In this document: positions 11,751-21,227 of the stretch, piece by piece
Numbering within the stretch: position 1 is the stretch's first letter
Layout: each line of letters starts with the position of its first letter
Source of the DNA: Eleusine coracana subsp. coracana
Taxonomy: Eukaryota > Streptophyta > Magnoliopsida > Poales > Poaceae
Assembly: GCA_032690845.1 (NCBI GenBank)
Contig: CM064433.1
Coordinates: 42,282,658 to 42,346,657, forward strand
DNA: 64,000 nucleotides
Reading direction: 5' to 3'
Position numbers and translations under genes: made by a program
Notes under the pieces: model-generated
Databases searched by the model: none
The model's input: the letters and a program-made list of their open reading frames with translations, nothing else
Told to the model about the DNA's origin: nothing

Positions 11751-12752
11751 GGAAAAAATTCCTGTGCGAACCGTCCGCAAAACGCAGCTGTGCGGCCCTG
11801 ATCCGGATGTTCGACACATGGAGATCAAACGGCAGTAAGAAAAGGCTGCTCCAGGCGGACTGCATCGGCTCCGCGCGGCGTCGGCTCGGGCTCATCTCAC
11901 TCGATCAGCTCGTTGCCGTTATTTGACACTGCCGGCGGCGGCGATGACAGATGAGGAGGCCATTGCTGTTGTGGAGAGGACGAGAGATTCTTCATGTAGT
12001 TCACTGTGTCAAGTAGAGGCGTCGCCAACTTCTCGCTGGAGTGGTCGATCTTCCACGTGTTGGTGCCCAGTGACAGGCTCCTTCCGTTGGCGCTATCGTA
12101 CCTAAAACTATAGAGACAGAACAAAAAAAATATCCTATAGCGCCATGACAGCAAACACACAGGACTCTTCGAGGAACAGAGCATCCGTCGACTCCGGTGA
12201 GCCAAGACCGCAGATGCCACGCGGAATGAAGTGCGGCAGCTACAACATCCAGTGATCAAGGCTGTATATACCTGCCACCAACAAGAAGCATGAGCGGTGG
12301 CTGAGGCCGCGAGGAACGCGGAAGGCTTCGATGCCTGGAGCGCCATTGGAGACATATACAACAACTATATAATCGCTTCGTTACAAGTGGAAGGATATAA
12401 CCGTGTTGAATTATGGCTGCGCTTGTCACATGTGATGAAGCTTGGATGCAGATGGTAGAATAGAGCAATTTGTTGGAGAAAGAGAAACCGTCGTCGTCAC
12501 CATTCGCGAGCCGCAAGGCAGGCGCGACACTGGATAGGATGAGGGAAGCAGCGAGTTCTTTTTAGTGGGATGAGCGAGACAACATGGGATCGAGCTGAGC
12601 AGCTGCCGCGTTTGGAGCCAAGTCTGCCCCGATTGAATCTACTGGAGCCAAGTCCGCACAATCCTCTATTTACGTTCAATCACCACGTGTCGACCATCCG
12701 GATAAGGGTCGCACAGCAGGCCTTTGCGGACGGTTCGCATGAAATTTTTTCC
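11751..12752 (-). mobile_element. Mutator-type element with captured exon (Pack-MULE-like)
   Basis: A 1002-bp element with terminal inverted repeats of roughly 75-85 bp. Both ends start GGAAAAAATT and share GCGAACCGTCCGCAAA and later ATCCGGATG. The 9-bp sequence CGTATTACG lies directly outside each end (11742-11750 and 12753-12761), the target duplication length diagnostic of Mutator elements. Inside are GC-rich exon-like sequences on the minus strand and no transposase. The perfect TSD with diverged TIRs shows one clean insertion and some age. Read as a Pack-MULE, it would have carried a host gene fragment here. Confidence 0.85.
11897..12101 (-). pseudogene. Captured terminal exon inside the Mutator element
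   Basis: On the minus strand an AG acceptor (TTTAG at about 12102-12106) is followed by an open frame of 68 codons ending in TGA. It contains DSANGRSLSLGTNTWKID, then HSSEKLATPLLDTVNYMKN, then a Ser/Pro-rich tail. The codon choice is GC-rich at third positions, unlike the AT-rich surroundings, as expected for a transferred genic exon. Upstream, around 12180-12240, another exon-like frame reads LPHFIPRGICGLGSPE. I do not recognise the donor gene. Whether it is transcribed or spliced cannot be judged. Confidence 0.5.
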
Positions 12753-12761
12753 CGTATTACG

Positions 12762-14399
12762 AGTCCAGTTCAGAACACGCCTGCTTGTTCCGGCTCTACG
12801 GCTGGCCACTCAGCCCACCTCCCAGCCAGGAACATTTTCTTGTCGAAGCTGATGTGAACATCGAGGCCGAGTACTGCGAGGTTCTTAAGTCCTGACATCT
12901 CCTCCTTTCGTGTCCCACCCTCCTTCCTCCTGTTGCCGTGCTCGGAACTAGGTGGGCGTTGTGATCTCCCCATTATGCTGCTTCTCAACTCTTTCTCTTA
13001 CTATTCCCTATGTATGGGAAAAAAAACAATTATATTAATATTATTGTTGGTGCCACATAGCGACTCTACGATCTCACGTTTCGGTCCATGATAAAGTGAT
13101 TAGATCACACAAATGCTGACATGCAACCCATTCATGATGATTATATGAATATCATTTGCTCAGTTATAGACTTATAGTTGCAAATATTTCTGTGTTTTGT
13201 GCGAAGAATTAGAAAAGAGAGCAGCACTGATGCACATCATAATATATGATGCATATTTATTACGTATAACATCAAACCTGTGGAAGTTGACATATTTTTT
13301 ATACAATTTAATTTTTTATATAAGTTTATGTCTCGCGTGCAATGTATGAACGAATTATTGTTGAATATGTTGGATAAATAAGCACTTTTAATTTTATATT
13401 AATCTAAAAATAAATCATAAACATGATTAATAGATTATATAATGAAATAGACAAGTCTACGCAAGATCTAGATAGGTCTATAAAGACAGTCAACATCACA
13501 ACATCTACCATACTATCCACGACTATTAGAGATAAACAGATCATGATAACTAGTATGAAAGACATAGTTTGAGATAAGAGTATGCACGTTTCCTTCTGGA
13601 CAGGGTAGAGTAGACGACGACGACGTGCAGCACCGTCATATTGTTGGTGACGGCGGGTGAGACCGACTCGACGTCAAGAAAGACGAGTCATAATGACGAG
13701 CTTGACGAAGACAAGGAAGCGATCGAGCAGTCGCGCAGAGCGCTTCCCAAAAACCTTATCCACCCTCTCCCGGTGTAGGATTGTAAAGGACGACGGTTCC
13801 AAAGACCTGCTCTCCCGTTCGCCGGTGCACGCCAACGATCGGGATGGAGAAGTCTTGGCGGAGCAACAGTAGCGAGAGGCAAAATCCTAGCCAATTGAGT
13901 GATCTGATTTGCAGCGGTACCCCTACGTATTTATAGGGAGGAACCGCTAGGGTTGGACGTCCCACAACCGAGTCAGTTTTCATAACCAAATATATGGAGC
14001 ACGCAGTAAAAAGAAAGTGCAAAAGGAAGCCGCGCCCCCGCAAGGCAAGGGACCGAATTTTGGCGGATCATTCACGCAGGTGATGCGCGACTGCGCCCGC
14101 GCCCATGCCCCGCCCCGCCCCGCCTGGCGAGGAGAGCGAGCGCGCGCATGTGTTCTTTCTTTCTCCCATCCACACACTTGCAAGAGATGCTAGAGCAACC
14201 AACCTTATAAGTTGGACTCCCTCCACCTCTACTAGCAATGTGGGACTAAACCTTTACACTCCCACCATTCATGAATGGGTTTTAAGATTTTTCAAGAATT
14301 ATTGAAATACTAATGGGCCAAGCTCATATAATTCGAGCAGAATAGGTGTCATGTTAACATCTTTGCAACTCTTTATTATCCTTTTTATTCTGCTATTAT
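12762..14399. other. No gene seen; possible body of a Helitron
   Basis: This stretch lies upstream of the Helitron 3' end at 14433 and may belong to that element. A GC-richer part (13600-14180) has short overlapping frames on both strands with no recognised motif; TATTTATAGGG near 13929 on the plus strand is a possible TATA-like motif. A start near 12996 (TCTCTTACTATTCCC) resembles Helitron 5' ends but is not preceded by A, so no boundary is claimed. Confidence 0.35.
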
Positions 14400-14433
14400 T
14401 AACTCTTGTAGCAACGCACGGGCACTCACCTAG
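14400..14433 (+). mobile_element. Helitron 3' terminus (5' end not located)
   Basis: GTAGCAACGCACGGGCACT followed by CACCTAG and a host T closely matches the 3' end of the Helitron ending at 10965 (shared AGCAACGCACGGGCACT). The hairpin stem is weaker here because the left arm has decayed to CTTGT. It belongs to the same or a sister Helitron family. Confidence 0.6.
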
Positions 14434-15189
14434 TAATAAATAACGCTTTATAGTTTATACATCAATGAATGTTTTTTCACTCCTCTTGCTAATATATATA
14501 ATCCTATAAAAGTAAATACTAGAACAAATCTAATACAATTTTAACTAGTTTCTAAGTGATTGAAAGTTTCAGAAACTTTCAATCACCTTAAAAGAAGAAC
14601 TTTCTTTTATTGTCAATGGATTGGAATGAACCGTTAATACAAGACGCGTATAAGAGGACACAAAAACCTCATGATTGATGTTCCACAAATTCAAGTTGCT
14701 CTTATAAAGATAATTTAGAACCCTGGTATCCTCTAAAACTTTCTCCCCTCAACTCCACTCTGCTCCAAATGCATTTGTTTGTTTTCAATCGTATATTGTC
14801 GGTTGTGATAGGTTCAAATGCATTTGTTTGTTTTCAGTCACAAATTTAAGTTGTTTGATATTTCTCAAAACTCTGATATTTCCCTCTTGGGACACATGTC
14901 ATAATTCTAAACTTATAATGTTGTGATAGACAAAGGTTTATGCACAACAAAATATAATATGCCTACCACAGAAACTTGCATATAGTTATCTTTGTAGAGG
15001 TTACCTCCTACAAGGTTGCTACCGCAGACTTTGTTTTTTGACTTCTACTTCTTAATTTTTGATATAAATTAATCAACCTATTGGTCTAGGGCAGTGAGTT
15101 GCTCGGAGAAGGCAACACATCCATAGTAGTGTTTGTTGAAATGGTGGACGGTGAGAGGTTTGGAAGTTGGCATGTCATGTAGTGTTATA

Positions 15190-15484
15190 CTCCCTCCATA
15201 CTTCAAAAAGAAGTCGTTTTAGGTCCATAGTTGATTTTACAAAAGCAAGTCATTTTCTAAAAAAGCAAAAAAATACTATGGTTATGGGGAATTGAACTAA
15301 CAACCTCATAGGTTGAGCATTTTTACTTCATAAGCAGCAACTACTTAGATGAGCACAGACTATTGATTGGGCTAGTTCCAAGATATCTTTAATAAGGACA
15401 GAGAGGAAAAATACCTTCTAATTAATAAGTCATTGGTATGCTAAATCATGTCCTAAACGACAGTCTTTTAAAGTATGGATGGAG
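15190..15484. mobile_element. Stowaway-like MITE
   Basis: A 295-bp element whose left end is CTCCCTCCATACTTCAAAAA and whose right end, reverse-complemented, is CTCCATCCATACTTTAAAAG. A TA dinucleotide lies on each side (15188-15189 and 15485-15486), as expected for Tc1/mariner-type elements. The unoccupied site is preserved in duplication copy 1 near 4590-4597, where the flanks join across a single TA. It has no coding capacity. Confidence 0.9.
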
Positions 15485-16579
15485 TAGTTGTTACTAGCTG
15501 TAGTTTGAGAAGTCTAGTTTCTAGGCAACACTTCTTAAGGATATGGTTTCCTCTTTTTACAATTGTTTTAATAGAAGAATTGTCTTTAATATTGAGTGAA
15601 GGTAAAAAAGAGTTTTAGTTTAAATATGAGTTGTTGTAGAATAGTCTAGAATTTATGTATTTTGTTTTTAAAAGAAAGTGTTATGAACTGTGTGTGGCAC
15701 GACACCTCCGTTCGTTCGATCATGGCACCACCGACACGTGGTCAGGAGGGTATGGTGTACTGATGTCCGTAGTCCATGATGGCATAGCAGCCCCGAGCCA
15801 CGTCGCCTCGCATACCGGCAGTCAGATATCCCGTGGATTGCCTGATGAGACGATTTGCTCCAGTTCTGGTCATGTGCCGGGTCTGTTGGGTGTTTGCTGT
15901 GTGGTTGCTCGACATGAACCACTGGTTTGACAACAGCATGTGCGTACATGCCAGAGATGCTGGGACTCACGCACGCCTCTTCTGTGGAGCTTTACTGCAT
16001 TGATGCTTAGTTCTCTGGACTTTCTTTCATTGCAAGATTAGGGCAGCATGCATGTTAAAGTAGTACACATACTCCAAGCTGAACGAAATCCAAGGGACAC
16101 GGCATCGGTGCAAGCAGCGTTACATTCGAGCCTATTTCGTGGAACACAAGTGGCCACTTTTGGCTTTTGCAGAATGCAAGCGCAACAATGAGTCCGGTCG
16201 ACTGCTCACGGGGTTCGTTTCCTTGTCTAGACAGCTCTGCCATTGGATTAGATCAACCCGTTACAGTGGATTATAGTACTTAAAACAATAAAGTAGTATA
16301 AACCAATCCTGAGCGTTGATTGATAGGGATAAATTCGTATTTGAGCACGTAATCACAGGTAAGGGTAGTTTGATGTCTAATCGGTACGCATTGAGGGGAA
16401 AAAAAAGAAGGCGACTCTAACAACTGCCGTCAAACCATAGAGATCCTCTTGCCGCTGCCATCGGCAAGGGCTTATGCGTCTGGTTGCGACTTGCGACAGA
16501 CCGAACCAACCATACCTGCATCACTGCTAATCCCCCAGAATGGCTGCACCTCATGCTTACCTTCGATTACTACCATCTC

Positions 16580-16690
16580 GAACCAGATCTTCTCCATGTC
16601 GTCGCCCAATTTCATCCGTGTTCATGAACCAGATCTTCTCCATGCTGCCGCCCAGTTTCATCCGTGTTCACGAACTAGATCTTCTCCATG
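16580..16690 (+). repeat. 46-bp tandem repeat, about 2.4 copies
   Basis: The unit starting GAACCAGATCTTCTCCATG begins at 16580, 16626 and, with one change, 16672. The unit length is not a multiple of three, so the three frames rotate between copies; open frames across it are a by-product rather than evidence of coding. Confidence 0.85.
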
Positions 16691-17118
16691 GCAATGTTGT
16701 GTGGCTGTGGTCGTCGCTGAGCAACGACACAGCTAACCGGCTGAACGAGCCATGCCGGCAACGTCGCCAACACCCCAAATTTTGTGAAAGAAAGCAGCAG
16801 CCTTACGATGCTTTTGATTCGTATTTTGTGGCCTTTGATTCAGATTTCATTGCCAATTCTACAAAAAGATCTCTGCTTTCAATCTCTACCTTGTCAAAGT
16901 TGTCATATGTAGTTGCTGCTGCTGCCAAACACAAATAAGCAAGATCAAGATCATGTCACCATTTATTCACCTACGGTAATCTGTTTTTATCAAGTGTCGA
17001 TATGACTGTGGCCATGTGATCTTCAGTTCTTGCTTCTAGTAATCTGTTCATCAAGTGTTAGCATGTACAAGAATCTTGTGTGCCATGTCTCTACAATTGT
17101 TTTGTCACTGACATATTA

Positions 17119-17651
17119 GAGAAAAGTCTATTTTACTACCCCGAATAATTCACTTTGTCTAATTTACACCCCGAACAAAATCTTGACTCAATTTACTCCC
17201 TCAAACAATTCGAATTGGTGCAATTTGCTCCCTGCTGTAATTTGTCTTTTTTGTTTCTATTTTTACATTATAAATTTAGTGCTGAAATTTTGCACAATGA
17301 TAGTTTTTATAAAACCTTATGTTAAAAAATATAAAATATATTTTATGCATATGTTATACAGTTTGATAATATCTAATACTACCTTAACTAAAGAGTTTTA
17401 AATTATATAAAAAACATTTATGAAAAAATAGTAGGATATATTGTTTACGTAGTGATAGTTATAATTTTTCATAATGCAAAATTTGAGCATCAAATTCAAG
17501 TTTTACAAAGAGAAACAAAAAAGACAAATTACAACAGGAAGTAAATTGCACCGACTTGAATTGGTTGAGGAAGTCAATTGAACTAAGATTTTGTTCGGGG
17601 ACTAAATTGAAAAAAGTTGATTATTCGGGGAAGTAAAATAGACTTTTTCCG
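17119..17651. mobile_element. Fold-back MITE with very long inverted repeats
   Basis: A 533-bp element that is nearly one long inverted repeat. The left end GAGAAAAGTCTATTTTACT pairs with the right end, whose reverse complement is CGGAAAAAGTCTATTTTACT. Pairing continues inward through the AATTTGTCTTTTTTGTTTCT segment to near the centre. ACATATTA flanks both sides (17111-17118 and 17652-17659), an 8-bp direct repeat that extends to 9-10 bp with one mismatch. This fits hAT (8 bp) or Mutator (9 bp); the long TIR favours Mutator. It has no coding capacity, and transcripts crossing it could fold into a hairpin. Confidence 0.8.
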
Positions 17652-17934
17652 ACATATTATAAGCATGGTGTACACTTATTATTTTTTATGCCAGCCATTT
17701 TCAGAATATAAACGTGATTCATATTAAAAAAATATTGTAACTGCTGTTTTATTGATAAGTGTTGTATACGTGTATTAGTCTAGTTTTTAAGTGTTGTAAA
17801 GGCTAGTGTATACAGGCATTAGAGCGGGATCTTTAAGTTTCTTCAGTTATACAACCATTTATGAAGTAATTTATAAGGATCTCTATGTATTTATATTGCC
17901 ATGTACTGATTCTTGTTTCAGGCCATGTGTACTT

Positions 17935-18579
17935 TTTTTTTTATCAAATACGCAGGAAAGCTGCGTATCATTATATTAAGGAGAGAAACCGGACTGATAC
18001 AGTGCCATACTATGGTCAAGGTTAGTTTTTAGTGTACATTCGTGTCGTGTACAAAAAAACACCACTCTCTCTAAACTGCTATCTCTAATGTGTGCTAAAG
18101 GTACTGTCGCAGCCCTTTCGTACCAGCCAAACCCCATAGGTTGGCCTCATCTTGTACCTCTTACAACAGGACGTGGGCTTGTGGCATCGCATTATCAAAA
18201 ATACACCTGTTACGGTGTTTCCACAATGCCCAAGCGACGAGTAGCACAAGGGAGTTAAACGTCTTTCGCTGTTCTCTCCCCGCTCTTCTGCTAGCCCTGC
18301 GCCACCATTCACTAAAGCTCCGCTCTTGCGCTGACGGCGTCAAGTGTTTGAGGCCAAGCCAACGTAGCGAGTGGAACCAGACCTCCCTTGTGAACACACA
18401 GGTGGTCAACAAGTGTCGAATGTCCTCTTCCTCTTGGTCGCACAGCGGGCAGTGGTCAGAGTGTTGTAGACCACGTCGAGCTAGCCTGTCGCTCGTCCAA
18501 CATCTATTTTTGATGGCTAACTAGACAAAGATTTTGACCTTGAGGGGCGTCCAAGATTTCCACAACCTATTAGCAGAAA
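17935..18579 (-). mobile_element. 5'-truncated L1-type LINE
   Basis: The minus strand encodes the C-terminal zinc-binding segment typical of plant LINE reverse transcriptases: a CPLCDQEEEDIRHLLTTC-like block (about 18470-18400), then WALWKHRNRCIFDN, then stop near 18160. The plus-strand T run at 17933-17940 is the poly-A tail of the minus-strand element. The 10-bp ATGTGTACTT is present at both borders (17925-17934 and 18580-18589), the target duplication left by target-primed insertion. Only about 645 bp of the 3' part was copied, so it was dead on arrival. It lies in duplication copy 2. Confidence 0.85.
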
Positions 18580-18849
18580 ATGTGTACTTATACCTAGCAA
18601 TGTGCAACAATTTTTAATACTCATTCTCGTCGCACTGTGGAGGCTTCAGAATCGGATGGAGGACATGAGGAAACTACTATATGTTCACCTCGATCGGCTC
18701 TTACGAAATGCATGCACACAGGAGACCCACACGATGCCGTGCGAGCAGAGAGAGCGGCAGGCAGCTAAGCAGAGAACAAGGCCAGGCCTAACAGCCTACT
18801 GCAGGCAGACTACACGCGCCTGAGTAGTGTGTGCGAAGTCGAGCCCTGC

Positions 18850-19666
18850 TTGCAATTACAAGCTGTCCCCAACAAACCACACGTACTATTGCCCTCGCTT
18901 CCTTCCTCTTCCCCTCGCGCTTGCTCAGCCCGACGCGTCCACCTTGATCGGCTATTACGTACTAGTACTCCGTTAGGCCAGCGAGAGAAAATACTCTCGA
19001 TGCGATTGATTAAACTTACATGCAACTCGTCACTCGTGTGAGGCCACAGCGAACGGACGGTTCCTGAGCGGCACGGGCGGGGTCGCCGGCGGTGGCCGAC
19101 ATCACGTCCACATGTGGTTTTTCTGTTCTGGACGGGGAGCTACTGCAGGCCGGGCAGTTGTATCTACTTGGTGCTCCCGGCCGCAAAACTGCAGAGCGGG
19201 CTACAAGAACCACGGAAATTCGATGCCACAACGGCATGCGGTCCCGCTCTTATCTCAACGGACAACATTCATTCCCACCGATCTTTAAGATGTGTGCTGA
19301 TCAACCCGACGGTTTCTCTCTCCCAACTCGTGATCCGTTTTGCTCCTTATCCCGTTAAGGCTTTACAGGGTGACCGTTGCTTCTTCCTCATCGAGCTTGC
19401 CCGCCCACTGCATCGAGACATTTTTTTTTCGCCGGCGACCGCATACCAACTCCTTCTAGATCCCTTCCCCCATCTCTCCCTCCCCCCGATGCTTGACATT
19501 GCTATCTCTCTGAGCTTCGTCGCCCAATCCTAATCTCGTCCAATCGCCGTAGAGCCTTTTTATTCCCTCCCAATCTAGGTTATTCATTCAAGGTCCTATT
19601 GTTGCAGACGCTGATCTTACATGTACAATTACTGATTTTGATTGTACTCTACCCCGTTGTACTCTC
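18850..19666. other. No gene seen
   Basis: GC-rich sequence from about 18880 to 19300, then a pyrimidine-rich stretch (19380-19570) that could be the promoter or 5' leader of the GRF-like remnant that follows. No frame is convincing. Confidence 0.4.
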
Positions 19667-20275
19667 ATGCCGTATTGCATCTGCAGACACTGTCGCAATT
19701 CTAGTAATCAAGCTCTGCGCCTCAACCGCGACCCATCGGCCATGCCCGAGCTTGTATGTGGTTGTGGTCGAATAGTTGCTAAGCGCGCTTCCCACACTGT
19801 TCATAATCGAGGTGGTCGTTTCTTCAGCTGTACAGTAAGTACGTCCCTATATCCTCATATTTTTTTAACCATTTTATCAATACATTTATTCATCGTGCTT
19901 TGCTATTATTTCACCGCATATTTGTCATCTCTAGATTTGGTCCGATCTGCTTTAACAATATGCAGAGGACACGGCCCTGAACTCATATTCTCCAATAATT
20001 GCCAGTTTATAGATGAGATTGCTCGTTGAGTTTTGCTTAATGACAAAGATGCTTACATTGACAAGATTGACTCTGAACTATCAGAACTCCCTGCGGAGCC
20101 ATCTCTGGATATTGTTCGCAATTCAGTAAATGCAAGTCATAATTTTGGTTTAAATGATCCTTTAGTGTCCCTTAGTTCACATCCTTCTGTTCGAGCGGAG
20201 CTCATTTGTGGTTGTGGAAGAACAATTGCTGAACGTGTTGTCAAATCTGGTAAATCGCTCACGACGTTTCTTTAG
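19667..20275 (+). pseudogene. GRF-type zinc-finger gene remnant (two partial fingers)
   Basis: The first frame holds PELVCGCGRIVAKRASHTVHN then RGGRFFSC, the CxCG...GRxFFxC pattern of the GRF zinc finger. A GT (GTAAGT after the FFSCT codons, 19834) begins an intron ending at a TGCAG near 19964. The next frame, RGHGPELIFSNNCQFIDEIAR, could complete the finger (C and FIDE) but then meets TGA at about 20028. After that an Asp/Glu/Leu-rich stretch leads to ELICGCGRTIAERV, the start of a second finger that stops soon after. GRF domains occur in nucleic-acid-binding proteins and are common in transposon-derived plant genes. Intron prediction and family call are by eye. Confidence 0.5.
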
Positions 20276-20377
20276 CTACTTTGTAAGTTGGCAATATTTT
20301 TACTCTGTTAATTAGTTAATTTTTAATCATTTACATGCCATTCCGGCCCGGCCGCCGCCCGGCCCGCCCCTGCCAGC

Positions 20378-20995
20378 CTGCCTCTGCATGCCATTCCTGC
20401 GCTACTATAGATATAGTACTATCCGTCGAACACATCCGCACGCCACAGCGACCGGGATCTCGTCGGACATGGAGCTCTCCGGCTGCGTCGAAGATGCCGG
20501 CCATCTCCACCGCCAAAAGACCAGAGACCAGAGCGACGATGAGACCACCAAACTTGTTGCTGCGTCAAGTTGTGTCCTCACTAACCACGTGTGGCCTTGC
20601 AAGAATAACGGTTGAAGAGTCAACGTTCCTATCCTCATCACAAAGGTCTGATCGGACGGCTGCAGAGAAACTGGGGTTGGTCGGTATTCCAAATACCGTC
20701 CACCGCCCCGGTCGGTAAATCAAATGCCGACCACCCCTAAGGACCGCGCCAGACGCCGCCTCTTCGGTCTTCGCCATGCCGTGGCTTACCGCATGGAGCG
20801 CCGCCGCGTTTCACGACGCGTCTCTCTCCGTCACCGCCGTCGATTCACGCTCTCCGTCGGCGTCGTGCCCTGCCGGTGATCGCACCCGCCGTCATCCGCC
20901 CCGGTGGCTCTCCACCTGTCTCCCCGGCCGCCGACGTGCCTGGCCGGTGTTCCGCGTGCTCGTGTTTCTGGCAAAAGCCCACCCACCCAGCACCC
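20378..20995. repeat. Dispersed repeat, copy B (partner 2250-2870)
   Basis: It is collinear with copy A over about 620 bp. The best-kept stretch is 20643-20735 with GATCGGACGGCTGCAGAGAA and GGTCGGTAAATCAAATGCCG. The minus strand has a frame containing GRHLIYRPGRWTVFGIP, also present in copy A. Copy B contains extra sequence near 20570-20640 (an ACCACGTGTGGCC-like segment). It sits directly left of the FAR1-type Mutator element. Function unknown. Confidence 0.7.
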
Positions 20996-21038
20996 GGGAG
21001 GGTCCAGCAAGGTCCGATCAGGACATACTCGTGGCGGG

Positions 21039-21093
21039 GGCAGCTCGATTCGGTTGGGGTTGCTTTTCAGCTCGATTCGGTTGGGGCTGCTTT
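21039..21093 (+). repeat. Short tandem duplication, about 28-bp unit
   Basis: CAGCTCGATTCGGTTGGGG occurs twice in succession, each followed by a (T)TGCTTTT variant. Confidence 0.8.
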
Positions 21094-21227
21094 TGCTCCT
21101 TCACGGCAGCAAAGCCGCAGCTACTTCAGGGCAGTTTGGCCGAAGGTACGTAGCAACTCGCTTTCAAAGAAAAATAAAACAGACCACCTTAAAATGTGGA
21201 AACCGAAGACACAAGAGTTTCGGAGGT

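Larger units (their letters stand above)
14940..18836. repeat. Segmental duplication, copy 2 (partner 4345-7605)
   Basis: It is collinear with copy 1 in three blocks: about 14940-15680, 15715-16175 and 18640-18836. Between and inside the blocks it carries insertions not seen in copy 1: the Stowaway MITE at 15190-15484, a 46-bp tandem repeat at 16580-16690, the fold-back element at 17119-17651 and the LINE at 17935-18579. Same order and orientation about 10.6-11.2 kb apart suggests an old direct duplication, with the Helitron and Mutator elements now lying between copies. Confidence 0.75.

Noticed and set aside
12990..13010. Candidate Helitron 5' end TCTCTTACTATTCCC for the 3' end at 14433
   Set aside because: It is preceded by T rather than A and resembles the other Helitron's start only weakly.
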